Source: Nitrospira sp. | GTDB taxonomy: Bacteria; Nitrospirota; Nitrospiria; Nitrospirales; Nitrospiraceae | Reading direction: 5' to 3' | Assembly: GCA_005116965.1 (NCBI GenBank) | Contig: SWDG01000006.1 | Span: 604,984 to 653,896, forward strand | Length of the DNA stretch: 48,913 bases | Made by a program: the position numbers and the translations under genes | Shown: one piece after another, positions 28,995 through 37,395 of the stretch | How the letters are laid out: every line of letters starts with the position of its first letter | Position numbering within the stretch: position 1 is the stretch's first letter | Notes under the pieces: generated by a model | Told to the model about the DNA's origin: nothing | Database searches by the model: none | What the model saw: only the letters and a program-made list of their open reading frames with translations

Positions 28995-30306
28995 ACGGCT
29001 CCTGACAAGTTTTCAGAATATCTTTAAAATCCCCGAGCTGCGTACTCGTGTTCTTTTTACGCTTGGAATGCTCGTGGTATACCGAGTCGGGTCTCATATC
29101 CCGACTCCTGGTATCAACGGTGAAGCCCTTTCTGAGTTTTTGCAGAAACAGGGAGGGGCTTTGCTTGGGTTTCTCGATATTTTTTCAGGTGGGTCCCTGT
29201 CCCGCCTGACGATCTTTGCGCTGGGTATCATGCCATACATCAGCGCATCCATCATCCTGCAATTATTGACGGTCGTCGTCCCTCATTTGACCAAATTAGC
29301 CAAAGAGGGGGAGCGTGGCCGAAAGAAAATTATTCAGTATACCCGGTTCGGGACGATCGGTATCGCTCTGATTCAGGGGTTTGGGATTGCGGTTGGGTTA
29401 GAACAAATGAATCAGGGCGCGTTCGTGCTGCACGCTGGATGGGGATTCCGTCTCATGACGGTCATTACACTGACGGCTGGCACGGGTTTCTTGATGTGGC
29501 TCGGTGAACAGATCACCGAGCGTGGAATTGGCAACGGTATCTCGCTAATCATTTTTGCTGGTATTGTAGCCAGGCTTCCTGCGGCCGTGGCGCAGACTTA
29601 TAATTTATATGAAATTGGTCAGCTTAATGCGTTTTTATTGATTGCTTTGGCGCTCTTAATGATCTGCGTTGTCGCCGCAATCGTTTTCTTAGAAAGTGGC
29701 CGGCGAAAAATTTCCGTACAGTATGCAAAACGGGTGATTGGTCGACGGGTCTACGGTGGGCAGAGCACGCACATTCCTTTGAAGATTAATACGGCTGGGG
29801 TCATTCCTCCTATATTCGCCTCATCGATCATCGCGTTTCCTGCAACCATTGCCGGATTTTTCGAAACCCCATGGGTGAAATCGATCGGTGATCAGCTGGC
29901 TCCTGGCTCGCTGCTATACACATTGATGTATGTGGGCTTAATTCTCTTTTTCTGTTTCTTCTACACGGCGGTCGTCCTGAACCCCGTTGATATGGCCGAC
30001 AACATGAAAAAGTACGGAGGGTTTATTCCTGGGATTCGGCCTGGGCAACGAACCTCAGACTATATCTACAACGTCTTAACCAAGATTACATTTGCAGGTG
30101 CCATCTATTTGGCCATCGTCTGTGTGATCCCTGAATTTTTGATTTACAAGCTGAATGTTCCATTTTATTTTGGTGGCACCTCCCTGTTGATCGTCATTGG
30201 AGTGGGGCTGGATACGGCCCAGCAAATTGAATCCCATATGTTGATGCGGAATTATGATGGGTTCTTGGGTAAGGGGATGGCTCCATTGCGCGGGAGAAGC
30301 GGTTAA
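28987..30306 (+). CDS. secY: Preprotein translocase subunit SecY, GTG start
   Basis: SecY is the ten-helix inner-membrane pore through which proteins are exported or inserted. GTG 28987, inside the end of rplO and eight bases after GAGGT, gives 439 residues starting LERLLTSFQNIFKIPELR, the normal length; earlier in-frame codons are in the rplO overlap. Conserved elements include the plug region GGSLSRLTIFALGIMPYISA, the cytoplasmic loops with ESGRRKISVQYAKR and, near the end, GYDGFL-type NYDGFLGKGMAPLRGR. SecE is at 5264-5458. Confidence 0.97.
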   Translation: MLERLLTSFQNIFKIPELRTRVLFTLGMLVVYRVGSHIPTPGINGEALSEFLQKQGGALLGFLDIFSGGSLSRLTIFALGIMPYISASIILQLLTVVVPHLTKLAKEGERGRKKIIQYTRFGTIGIALIQGFGIAVGLEQMNQGAFVLHAGWGFRLMTVITLTAGTGFLMWLGEQITERGIGNGISLIIFAGIVARLPAAVAQTYNLYEIGQLNAFLLIALALLMICVVAAIVFLESGRRKISVQYAKRVIGRRVYGGQSTHIPLKINTAGVIPPIFASSIIAFPATIAGFFETPWVKSIGDQLAPGSLLYTLMYVGLILFFCFFYTAVVLNPVDMADNMKKYGGFIPGIRPGQRTSDYIYNVLTKITFAGAIYLAIVCVIPEFLIYKLNVPFYFGGTSLLIVIGVGLDTAQQIESHMLMRNYDGFLGKGMAPLRGRSG

Positions 30307-30310
30307 AATC

Positions 30311-30967
30311 ATGCGGCTTGTATTCCTCGGTGCTCCGGGTGTTGGAAAAGGCACGCAGGCTGATAAGGCTGCTGTTCACTATCGTATACGAAAGATTTCG
30401 ACTGGGGATTTACTTCGAGAGGCAGTTCGGATTCAGTCATCTCTTGGCTGTGAAGCGAAGGAACATATGGATCAGGGAAGATTGGTTCCTGATTCGGTTG
30501 TCATAGGGCTTGTGCTGGAGAGGTTGGCAGATCCCTCATGCGAAAATGGTTTTATTCTCGATGGCTTTCCACGGACGGTTCCTCAGGCGGACGCGCTTGG
30601 GAAGGTGCTCGTTGAACGCAGCCTTCCGCTGGATAGAGTAATTAACTTTAGGGTTTCTCGAGAAGAAATCGTGAAGCGCCTGAGTGGGCGTCGGAGCTGT
30701 CCAAAATGTCAGGCGACGTATCACCTCGAGTTCGCCCCATCAAAGAACGGCGGTCTCTGTGAGCGCTGCGGAGAAGCGTTGATTCAGCGAAGTGACGATC
30801 AGCGAGAGGCGATTGAGATGCGTCTCCGTGTGTACGAAGAGCAGACAGCACCGTTAATAGACTTTTATGAGAAGCGGCATGTATTGTCGCACCTTAACGG
30901 TGCCGAGGCGGTTGACACGGTATACCACAACCTCGTGAAAGTACTCGCGACACCTCAGACGGCATGA
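30311..30967 (+). CDS. adk: Adenylate kinase, zinc-lid type
   Basis: Adenylate kinase converts ATP and AMP to two ADP in the cytoplasm. ATG 30311, four bases after secY, gives 218 residues starting RLVFLGAPG. The P-loop GAPGVGKGT is at 7-15, DGFPRT binds AMP, and the lid carries four cysteines (130, 133, 150, 153), marking the zinc-stabilised form. The secY-adk-map-infA order is widespread outside gamma-proteobacteria. Its stop overlaps map (ATGA). Confidence 0.97.
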   Translation: MRLVFLGAPGVGKGTQADKAAVHYRIRKISTGDLLREAVRIQSSLGCEAKEHMDQGRLVPDSVVIGLVLERLADPSCENGFILDGFPRTVPQADALGKVLVERSLPLDRVINFRVSREEIVKRLSGRRSCPKCQATYHLEFAPSKNGGLCERCGEALIQRSDDQREAIEMRLRVYEEQTAPLIDFYEKRHVLSHLNGAEAVDTVYHNLVKVLATPQTA

Positions 30968-31722
30968 TCATTCTGAAAACGCCCGCCGAGATCGCAGTGA
31001 TGGCAGAGGCGTCAAGGGTGGTGGCTGAGGCGCTAGCAATTGTGAGGAAAGCGGTCTGTTTCGGTATCAGTACGGAAGAGCTGGACCGAATTGCCGAGGA
31101 GGCTATACGGGCGAGGGGGGCGATTCCGGCATTCAAAGGCTACCGGAACTTTCCAAAAACCCTCTGTGCATCTGTGAACGAGCAGGTCGTTCACGGTATT
31201 CCTTCGAAGAGGAAGCTCAAGGATGGGGATATCATAGGACTTGATCTCGGTGCTATTGTGGGTGGATTCTATGGAGATTCAGCAGTCACAGTGGCGGTTG
31301 GTCGGATCTCGGAGGAGACGGCAAAGTTGGTTCAGGTGACGGAAGAGGCGCTCTATCTCGGGATCAAACAGGCGGTGGTCGGCAACCGTCTGACGGATAT
31401 CTCGAATGCTGTGCAGAAACATGTTGAGTCTGCCGGTTTTTCAGTGGTGACCGAGTTTGTGGGGCATGGAATTGGTCGGCAGCTGCATGAAGAGCCTCAA
31501 GTTCCCAACTATGGGAAGCCGGGTCAGGGGCCTCGATTGCAACCAGGTATGGTCCTGGCGATCGAACCAATGGTGAATATGGGTCGGAGTGCCGTTCGTG
31601 TTCTTGAGGATAGGTGGACCGCGGTCACGGTAGATGGGAGTCTATCTGCCCACTTTGAACATACGATTGCCATTCAACCCAGCGGGGCGCCACGCGTTTT
31701 AAGTCAATCGGAGAAGACCTAG
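30964..31722 (+). CDS. map: Methionine aminopeptidase, type I
   Basis: It removes the initiator methionine from new proteins. The 252-residue protein has the short type Ia layout with all five metal ligands visible in their motifs: two Asp in DLGAIVGGFYGDSAV, His in GHGIGRQLHEEP, Glu in AIEPMVNMG and Glu in FEHTIAI. It is coupled to adk by an ATGA overlap. Confidence 0.97.
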   Translation: MIILKTPAEIAVMAEASRVVAEALAIVRKAVCFGISTEELDRIAEEAIRARGAIPAFKGYRNFPKTLCASVNEQVVHGIPSKRKLKDGDIIGLDLGAIVGGFYGDSAVTVAVGRISEETAKLVQVTEEALYLGIKQAVVGNRLTDISNAVQKHVESAGFSVVTEFVGHGIGRQLHEEPQVPNYGKPGQGPRLQPGMVLAIEPMVNMGRSAVRVLEDRWTAVTVDGSLSAHFEHTIAIQPSGAPRVLSQSEKT

Positions 31723-31754
31723 GTTAGGTTACACAGGAAAGAATACAGAAGGAC

Positions 31755-31973
31755 GTGGCAAAAGAAGATATTATTGAAGTCCAGGGTTCGGTAGCAGAAA
31801 CGCTTCCTAACGCCATGTTTCGGGTCCGGCTGGATAATGGCCATGTCATACTGGCTCACATCTCAGGGAAAATGCGGATGCATTTTATCCGCATCCTTCC
31901 CGGCGATAAGGTCACGGTGGAAATGTCACCATACGATTTGACCAGGGGCCGAATTACCTATCGCTTTAAGTAA
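31755..31973 (+). CDS. infA: Translation initiation factor IF-1
   Basis: IF-1 occupies the 30S A site during initiation. GTG 31755 gives 72 residues, the universal length, starting [12 protein letters not shown] and containing the OB-fold segment [30 protein letters not shown] precedes the start. It lies between map and rpmJ, the common order. Confidence 0.97.
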   Translation: MAKEDIIEVQGSVAETLPNAMFRVRLDNGHVILAHISGKMRMHFIRILPGDKVTVEMSPYDLTRGRITYRFK

Positions 31974-31991
31974 CGGGAGTGGCGAATTGTT

Positions 31992-32105
31992 ATGAAGGTC
32001 AAATCATCAGTGAAGCCCATATGTGCCAAATGCAAGGTTGTGCGTCGTTGTGGGGTGGTGCGGATTTTATGTAAAAATCCACGTCATAAGCAGCGGCAGG
32101 GATAG
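31992..32105 (+). CDS. rpmJ: Ribosomal protein L36, zinc-binding form
   Basis: A 37-residue 50S protein with a zinc ribbon: [11 protein letters not shown] start, cysteines in CAKC-type spacing, a third Cys and the closing histidine in [11 protein letters not shown]. It begins 18 bases after infA and has the exact family length. Confidence 0.96.
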   Translation: MKVKSSVKPICAKCKVVRRCGVVRILCKNPRHKQRQG

Positions 32106-32134
32106 CCGCAGAAATAATGAAGTGTTTCGAACGG

Positions 32135-32177
32135 TCACTGTTAATCGCAGCGCTGCTACGGCAGGCTCAAACAGTGA
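32135..32177 (+). promoter_or_regulatory. Inverted repeat in the leader of rpsM (candidate S4-type control region)
   Basis: TCACTGTT (32135-32142) pairs perfectly with AACAGTGA (32170-32177); between them lies the palindrome GCAGCGCTGC (32147-32156). This is in the 116-base gap before rpsM, the place where S4 represses the alpha operon in E. coli. rpsD (S4) is in this operon. The function is inferred from position. Confidence 0.3.
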
Positions 32178-32221
32178 AATGGTTGATGTTCTAGTGCTCA
32201 GTACTTATATCGGGAGGGAGA

Positions 32222-32620
32222 ATGGCACGTATTGCTGGCATTGATTTGCCACGAAATAAACGAACGGATATCGGGCTGAGCTACATCTATGGAATTGGAC
32301 GTATGTCGGCTCGGAAGATTCTCAATGAAGCAGGGATCGATGGCGCGGTCAGGATTAATGACCTGAGCGAAGATAAGATCGTCAAGTTACGTGAAATCAT
32401 TGAGCGTGATTACCGAGTTGAAGGAGACCTCCGCAAAGAAGTATCGCTGAATATCAAGCGGCTGATTGACACGGGGACCTATCGAGGGTTGCGTCATCGC
32501 AAAGGCCTGCCTGTCCGCGGACAGCGAACTAAGACCAATGCTCGGACACGTAAGGGGCGGCGTGCAGGCGTCAGTAGCAAGCCGAGATCGACGATGACCA
32601 AAGGGGCCTCAAGCACCTAG
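32222..32620 (+). CDS. rpsM: Ribosomal protein S13
   Basis: S13 forms intersubunit bridges and contacts P-site tRNA. The 132-residue protein starts [13 protein letters not shown], has the [16 protein letters not shown] helix-hairpin-helix and the basic tail with [30 protein letters not shown] precedes the ATG. It opens the alpha-operon section rpsM-rpsK-rpsD-rpoA-rplQ. Confidence 0.97.
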   Translation: MARIAGIDLPRNKRTDIGLSYIYGIGRMSARKILNEAGIDGAVRINDLSEDKIVKLREIIERDYRVEGDLRKEVSLNIKRLIDTGTYRGLRHRKGLPVRGQRTKTNARTRKGRRAGVSSKPRSTMTKGASST

Positions 32621-32647
32621 TCTACTGAAACAGCCGAAGGAGTTCGC

Positions 32648-33031
32648 ATGAGCATCAAAAAAGGGAAAAAGAAAGAACGTCGGATTGTTCAGAGTGGCGT
32701 GGCCCATGTCCAGGCGTCATTCAACAATACGATTGTGACGATCACTGATATGAGTGGAAACACAGTGGTCTGGGCAAGTGCCGGTAATCAAGGGTTCAAA
32801 GGATCACGGAAAAGCACCCCCTTTGCTGCTCAGCGTGCTGGAGAGGCTGCAGCGCGAAAAGCTATGGAAAGTGGGATGCGGCAAATCGATGTCTATGTGA
32901 ATGGGCCTGGTTCTGGTCGAGAATCAGCGATCCGTTCTCTTCAAGGAGCGGGCTTGCGAATCAATCTAATTCGCGATGTCACGCCAATTCCGCATAATGG
33001 GTGTCGACCTCCCAAACGGCGGCGAGTGTAA
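32648..33031 (+). CDS. rpsK: Ribosomal protein S11
   Basis: S11 lines the 30S platform near the E-site mRNA. The 127-residue protein has a lysine-rich start, then [31 protein letters not shown] and the C-terminal [18 protein letters not shown], all diagnostic. It follows rpsM by 27 bases. Confidence 0.97.
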   Translation: MSIKKGKKKERRIVQSGVAHVQASFNNTIVTITDMSGNTVVWASAGNQGFKGSRKSTPFAAQRAGEAAARKAMESGMRQIDVYVNGPGSGRESAIRSLQGAGLRINLIRDVTPIPHNGCRPPKRRRV

Positions 33032-33117
33032 TTTTTCCATGGATGCTCAGAGTTCCTGGGCGAGATCGCAAGGCCTGTTGCTAGTGAGTCAGTAAGTTCT
33101 ATTGCGAGGAGGAAGCA

Positions 33118-33744
33118 GTGGCAAAGTATCGTGGTCCAGTCTGTCGGTTGTGTCGGCGAGAAGGGGAGAAGCTTTTTCTCAAGGGCACGCGCTGTATGAC
33201 GGAAAAGTGCGCGATCGAACGCAGGAGTTATCCGCCTGGGCAACATGGGCAGGGGCGTCAGCGAACCTCTGACTATAGTCTCCAGTTGCGGGAAAAACAG
33301 AAATTGCGTCGTATCTATGGACTTCAGGAATGTCAATTCCGTGGCGTCTTCGAACGCGCTGAACGACAGACCGGCGTCACGGGCGATGCCCTGTTGCGGT
33401 TGTTGGAGTGCCGCCTGGACAATGTTGCGTATCGCTTAGGGTTCGGTGCTTCGCGCAAGCAAGCTCGCCAGATGGTGAGCCACGGTCATTTCACAATCAA
33501 CGGGAAGAAGATCACGGTGGCTGGGGCGCTGGTGAAGCCTGGAGATGTGATCCAGATTCGTGAACGGAGTCGAGACTTGGCTGCGTTCCAAGCGGCCTTA
33601 GAATCAGTTGATAGTCGAGGTATTCCTGATTGGCTGGAGCTTGACAAAGGCGCATTTAAAGGAACGGTGCGCACATTGCCGGCCAAGGAACAGATCGCAT
33701 TGCCAGTCAATGAACAGATGGTCGTGGAATTGTATTCACGATAG
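33118..33744 (+). CDS. rpsD: Ribosomal protein S4, zinc-binding (Cys) form
   Basis: S4 nucleates assembly of the 30S body and affects accuracy. GTG 33118 with AGGAGG-type sequence upstream gives 208 residues. The N-terminal cysteines in CRLCRREG and the following RCMTEKCAIERR form the zinc site of the C+ form; the S4 RNA-binding domain has ASRKQARQMVSHGHF. It is also the likely autogenous regulator of this operon, by analogy with E. coli. Confidence 0.97.
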   Translation: MAKYRGPVCRLCRREGEKLFLKGTRCMTEKCAIERRSYPPGQHGQGRQRTSDYSLQLREKQKLRRIYGLQECQFRGVFERAERQTGVTGDALLRLLECRLDNVAYRLGFGASRKQARQMVSHGHFTINGKKITVAGALVKPGDVIQIRERSRDLAAFQAALESVDSRGIPDWLELDKGAFKGTVRTLPAKEQIALPVNEQMVVELYSR

Positions 33745-33827
33745 TCCGCCGGTCTGCGCGGTGCGGTCTTTGGACATCGGCGCTATCCGCCAGTGTCTTA
33801 GTCACTCGATGGTATGGAGGGTGGGTC

Positions 33828-34826
33828 ATGATTAAAGCGATGAAAGACTTTCAGATCCCAATGCGGGTGGAAGTCGATAAGGATGCACATTCTCCCACAT
33901 TTGGACGGTTCACTACGGAAGCATTTGAGCGGGGGTTTGGCACCACGATCGGGAATGCCCTCCGTCGCATTTTGCTGTCGTCGCTCACGGGAGCTGCGGT
34001 GACCACCGTGAAGATTGAAGGGGTCGTGCACGAGTTTTCGACGATTGCAGGTGTGACAGAAGATGTTACGGCAATTATTCTGAATATTAAAAGCTTGAGG
34101 CTGGCACTCCACACGGATAAACCAAAGACGATACGATTGAAAAAGAAGGGGCCTGGAGAAGCAAAGGGGGCAGATATTCTTCACGATGGCGACGTGACAA
34201 TTCTGACGCCGGATTTGCATATTGCCACCCTGGACAAGGATACGACTCTGGATATTGAGATGACTGTGAAACATGGCCGTGGTTATATGCCGGCCGAACG
34301 TAACAAGGAAGAGGGACTGCCGATCGGAGTGATTGCCATCGATTCCATCTTCTCTCCCATCAGGCGAGTCAATTTCCACGTCGAGAATGCGCGGGTCGGT
34401 CGTATGACCGACTATGACAAACTAACGATGGAGATTTGGACCGACGGTACCATCAGCCCGCGTGATGCGCTCTCTACAGGGGCTGGGATTTTGCGAGAGC
34501 ATCTGGATATTTTTATCAATCCGGAAGAGCGAAGCGAAGGCAAAAGCGAAGCGGGATACGAGGAATCTCATCGGGAAGTAAACAAGAATCTCTCTCGTGG
34601 CGTGAATGAGCTGGAGTTGTCCGTCCGCGCGGCCAATTGCCTGAAGAACGCGAATATCAAAACGATCGCTGATCTCGTCCAAAAATCTGAAGGGGAGATG
34701 CTCAGGACAAAGAACTTTGGGAAAAAGTCCCTCAACGAGATTAAAGAAATTCTTTCGGAGATGGGGCTTTCGTTAGGAACAAAAGTTGAGGCTTCCCCAT
34801 ACAATGGAAGTCCGAAACCTGAATGA
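33828..34826 (+). CDS. rpoA: DNA-directed RNA polymerase subunit alpha
   Basis: The alpha subunit starts polymerase assembly by dimerising and, through its C-terminal domain, contacts UP elements and activators. The 332-residue protein has the N-terminal domain ([17 protein letters not shown], then GRGYMPAER) and a complete C-terminal domain ([19 protein letters not shown], then [14 protein letters not shown]). ATG 33828 was chosen; a second ATG at 33840 would begin closer to KDFQIPM. It sits between rpsD and rplQ as usual. Confidence 0.97.
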   Translation: MIKAMKDFQIPMRVEVDKDAHSPTFGRFTTEAFERGFGTTIGNALRRILLSSLTGAAVTTVKIEGVVHEFSTIAGVTEDVTAIILNIKSLRLALHTDKPKTIRLKKKGPGEAKGADILHDGDVTILTPDLHIATLDKDTTLDIEMTVKHGRGYMPAERNKEEGLPIGVIAIDSIFSPIRRVNFHVENARVGRMTDYDKLTMEIWTDGTISPRDALSTGAGILREHLDIFINPEERSEGKSEAGYEESHREVNKNLSRGVNELELSVRAANCLKNANIKTIADLVQKSEGEMLRTKNFGKKSLNEIKEILSEMGLSLGTKVEASPYNGSPKPE

Positions 34827-34850
34827 TGCTTTCCAATCAAGAGGACTATC

Positions 34851-35282
34851 GTGCGACATAGAAAAAAGGGACGACAACTTGGACGACAGACGAAACATCG
34901 ATGGGCGTTGTTTCGGAACTTAGTGACCTCGCTGTTAGACCAAGAGCGTATCGAGACCACGGGAGCTAAGGCTAAGGAGATACGAGGGTTTACCGACCGC
35001 ATGATCACTCTTGGCAAGGAAGGTACGCTCCCTGCGCGGCGCCGAGCATTAGCCTTTATCCGCAGCAAGGCCGTTGTATCTAAGCTGTTTAGCGATGTGG
35101 CGACACGATTCAAAGATCGGCCAGGAGGATACACCAGGATCATCAAAACTCGTCGCCGCATTGGCGACGCCGCTGAAATGGTGGCCATCGAATTAGTTTC
35201 TCGTCAGGAATTAGCCACCAAGAAAAAATCTAAAGCTGGCACTGCCTCGCCTGTATCCACTGATGCTGCACCTTCAGCATAG
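34851..35282 (+). CDS. rplQ: Ribosomal protein L17
   Basis: L17 lies at the tunnel exit rim. GTG 34851 gives 143 residues starting [23 protein letters not shown]. The conserved [18 protein letters not shown] and [24 protein letters not shown] motifs are present; the last 25 residues are a Lys/Ala/Ser-rich tail. It is last in the ribosomal array and is followed by a strong terminator. Confidence 0.97.
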   Translation: MRHRKKGRQLGRQTKHRWALFRNLVTSLLDQERIETTGAKAKEIRGFTDRMITLGKEGTLPARRRALAFIRSKAVVSKLFSDVATRFKDRPGGYTRIIKTRRRIGDAAEMVAIELVSRQELATKKKSKAGTASPVSTDAAPSA

Positions 35283-35313
35283 TTTTTAACCTGAGTATTT
35301 AGCTGTCAGTCGG

Positions 35314-35353
35314 AGACTCCCATGTGACAACACATGGGAGTCTTTTTGTTTTC
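35314..35353 (+). terminator. Strong intrinsic terminator after rplQ
   Basis: A perfect 12-bp stem, GACTCCCATGTG (35315-35326) with CACATGGGAGTC (35331-35342), a four-base loop ACAA, an extra A-T pair and then TTTTTGTTTT. It closes the ribosomal protein array. Confidence 0.95.
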
Positions 35354-35369
35354 ACTTCCCTGGAGGACG

Positions 35370-35398
35370 TTTACTTGACAGGTTATGCATGCTACGAT
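35370..35398 (+). promoter_or_regulatory. Weak promoter candidate for the lpt-rpoN cluster
   Basis: TTTACT (35370-35375) and TACGAT (35393-35398) are 17 bases apart, each matching consensus at four or five positions. An overlapping perfect TTGACA at 35375-35380 has no -10 at good spacing. A promoter is expected here because a strong terminator lies just upstream. Confidence 0.4.
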
Positions 35399-35444
35399 CG
35401 TGCCAGCTATCGGTATGAATCTATCTCGGGGAAATTCTTAGAGC

Positions 35445-36017
35445 ATGTGGGAGCTTATAGCAAGACGGGCCCTTCTCACCTTAAGTGTCTTGTTAGCGAC
35501 ATTTCTCGGTTATCTTCTCTTCAGAAATGCCGACTCAGCTCAGAATAGCCACTCCCTCACTCCAGAGTCGATTGAACAAGCAGATGCCAAGATCTTGGAG
35601 TTTACTTTTACCCAATCGAAAGGGAATGTCGTCCAGTGGCAGGTGCAGGCGAAGCAGGCTCGACTATTTGAGCAAGAGAAGCGCGCTGTGCTGCGTGACG
35701 TCGCTCTCACCTTCTACGGTACTGGAGGAGATGAGGTGACCGTGCACGGGGAAGAGGGAACGCTGGATACGGCGACCAAGAATTTCAGGTTGGCAAATCG
35801 CCAAACGCCCATTGTTGTGGAAACGAGGAGCGGGTATACGATTTATACTAACCACTTGGTCTGGACGGACGAGGCACGAGAAATTCGGACCGAGGATCCT
35901 GTCCGCATGGTGGGGCATGGATTAGAGGTGAGGGGGCAAGGGCTGCTTGGGAGAATGGAATCCGAAGAATTTGAGGTGTTGCAGGATGTGCATGTGGATC
36001 TGGCTTCTTCTTCTTAG
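35445..36017 (+). CDS. lptC: LPS export system protein LptC
   Basis: LptC is a single-span inner-membrane protein that passes lipopolysaccharide from the LptBFG transporter to the LptA bridge. The 190-residue protein has one N-terminal membrane helix (about 8-26) and a periplasmic beta-jellyroll domain with the VQWQVQAKQARLF and AREIRTEDPVRMVGHGLEVRGQGL segments typical of LptC. ATG 35445 opens the membrane anchor directly. It overlaps lptA and leads the lptC-lptA-lptB-rpoN-hpf-rapZ cluster. LptF, LptG and LptD are not in the window. Confidence 0.88.
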   Translation: MWELIARRALLTLSVLLATFLGYLLFRNADSAQNSHSLTPESIEQADAKILEFTFTQSKGNVVQWQVQAKQARLFEQEKRAVLRDVALTFYGTGGDEVTVHGEEGTLDTATKNFRLANRQTPIVVETRSGYTIYTNHLVWTDEAREIRTEDPVRMVGHGLEVRGQGLLGRMESEEFEVLQDVHVDLASSS

Positions 36018-36597
36018 TGCCTTCTGTGTCGGATCCACCTCGGCAGCTCCCTCAGCGGAATCTGTGAATCTGAAGAGGAGCGTGGAGGCGTCCAGTGTCC
36101 CAACCTCAATTACCTCAAAGAAAATGACGGTCAGAAATCAAGACAGCCAGGCGATTTTTGAAGAGACGGTTGTGCTGACCCGCGGATCGCTTATCGTTCA
36201 CTCGGACAAGATGCTTGTGCTGTTTGCTTCACGAAATCACAATTCCTCCCTGCCATCTGGAGGCGGAACTGACCACCAGAAATCCGTTGGGAATTCCTCG
36301 GCTCGCAAAGAGCACAGCGCCGTGTCGCCGATGTCGAATCGTTCCGTTCAACGTATCGAAGCGACCGGCGAAGCCCATCGTGTCAAGATTAAGTACGAGA
36401 ACGGTAACGCGACGTGTCAAAAAGCCGTGTATTTCGTTGATAGAGAGAAGATCGTCTTGACGGGCGATCCCATAGCTTGGGAACGGGGCACCCGTGTCAG
36501 CGGCAAGCAAATTACGATTTTTATGGCGGAAGAGCGGAGCGTGGTGGAAGGCGGTTCACATGTTCGCCTTGAAGATGAGGGGCCGAGTCAACCATGA
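35986..36597 (+). CDS. lptA: LPS export periplasmic protein LptA (OstA-like)
   Basis: LptA forms the periplasmic bridge for LPS between LptC and LptD. ATG 35986, seven bases after GAGGTG, opens a signal peptide ([17 protein letters not shown]). The mature part has the OstA-type repeats: [26 protein letters not shown] and, later, [12 protein letters not shown] with [22 protein letters not shown]. Between them lies a Ser/Asn/His-rich low-complexity insert (about residues 81-120) not usual for the family. It overlaps lptC at its 5' end and lptB at its 3' end (ATGA), which shows tight coupling. Total 203 residues. Confidence 0.87.
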   Translation: MCMWIWLLLLSAFCVGSTSAAPSAESVNLKRSVEASSVPTSITSKKMTVRNQDSQAIFEETVVLTRGSLIVHSDKMLVLFASRNHNSSLPSGGGTDHQKSVGNSSARKEHSAVSPMSNRSVQRIEATGEAHRVKIKYENGNATCQKAVYFVDREKIVLTGDPIAWERGTRVSGKQITIFMAEERSVVEGGSHVRLEDEGPSQP

Positions 36598-37376
36598 CTC
36601 AGAGTATTCATGCAGAGTCTGAGGCTCTCGTCGGCCCGATTGCGGTACAGCAGGGGCATTGTCTGCGCGCCACTGGATTGGTGAAAAGCTTTCGTGGACG
36701 CAAGGTCGTCAAGGGCGTTGCAGTCGAAGTATATGCCGGTGAGGTGGTTGGGCTTCTCGGTCCGAATGGAGCAGGCAAGACCACAATCTTCGACATGATG
36801 GTTGGGTTGTGTCAACCTGATGAAGGGGAGATCACCTTCATCGGAGAATCCGTGACCAACTTGCCCATGTATAAACGCGCACGGCGGGGAATCGGTTATC
36901 TCCCTCAGGAATCATCTGTTTTCCGACGACTCTCGGTTGAACATAATGTCTTGGCGATTCTTGAAATGCTAGGGTATGCTCGAAAAGAGCGAAGTCAGCG
37001 GGTGGATGCCTTGCTCAAGGAGCTAGATCTTATCCACATACGAAAGAGTATGGCCTATGCCCTCTCAGGGGGAGAGCGTCGGCGCTTAGAAATCACGCGT
37101 GCGCTGGCGGCTACACCGTCCTTCATGCTGTTGGATGAACCGTTTGCTGGGATCGATCCAATCGCTGTCGCGGATATTCAGCAGATCATCACGCGCTTGA
37201 AAGAAAAAGGGATCGGCATATTGATTACCGATCACAATGTACAGGAAACGCTTTCAATCGTCGATCGTGCCTACATCATCAATGAAGGATTGATCTTAGA
37301 GGCGGGGTCTCCTGAAGCTATTGTGCAGAGTCCAACGGCTCGGGCCGTTTATCTTGGGGAACAGTTCAAGTTGTAG
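36594..37376 (+). CDS. lptB: LPS export ABC transporter ATP-binding protein LptB
   Basis: LptB is the cytoplasmic ATPase that drives LPS extraction by LptFG. The 260-residue protein has Walker [10 protein letters not shown] at 56-64, the Q-loop in [13 protein letters not shown], the signature LSGGERRR, Walker [13 protein letters not shown] and the switch histidine in TDHNVQ. About 20 residues at the start are extra compared with short LptBs. It is coupled to lptA by an ATGA overlap, and rpoN follows after 19 bases, an arrangement found in many Gram-negatives. Confidence 0.95.
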   Translation: MTQSIHAESEALVGPIAVQQGHCLRATGLVKSFRGRKVVKGVAVEVYAGEVVGLLGPNGAGKTTIFDMMVGLCQPDEGEITFIGESVTNLPMYKRARRGIGYLPQESSVFRRLSVEHNVLAILEMLGYARKERSQRVDALLKELDLIHIRKSMAYALSGGERRRLEITRALAATPSFMLLDEPFAGIDPIAVADIQQIITRLKEKGIGILITDHNVQETLSIVDRAYIINEGLILEAGSPEAIVQSPTARAVYLGEQFKL

Positions 37377-37395
37377 AAGAGTAGTAAGGGTATTG

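Noticed and set aside
32188-32216. TTGATG-17-TATATC before rpsM
   Set aside because: The start of transcription would fall within a few bases of the rpsM ATG, leaving no room for the ribosome-binding site.
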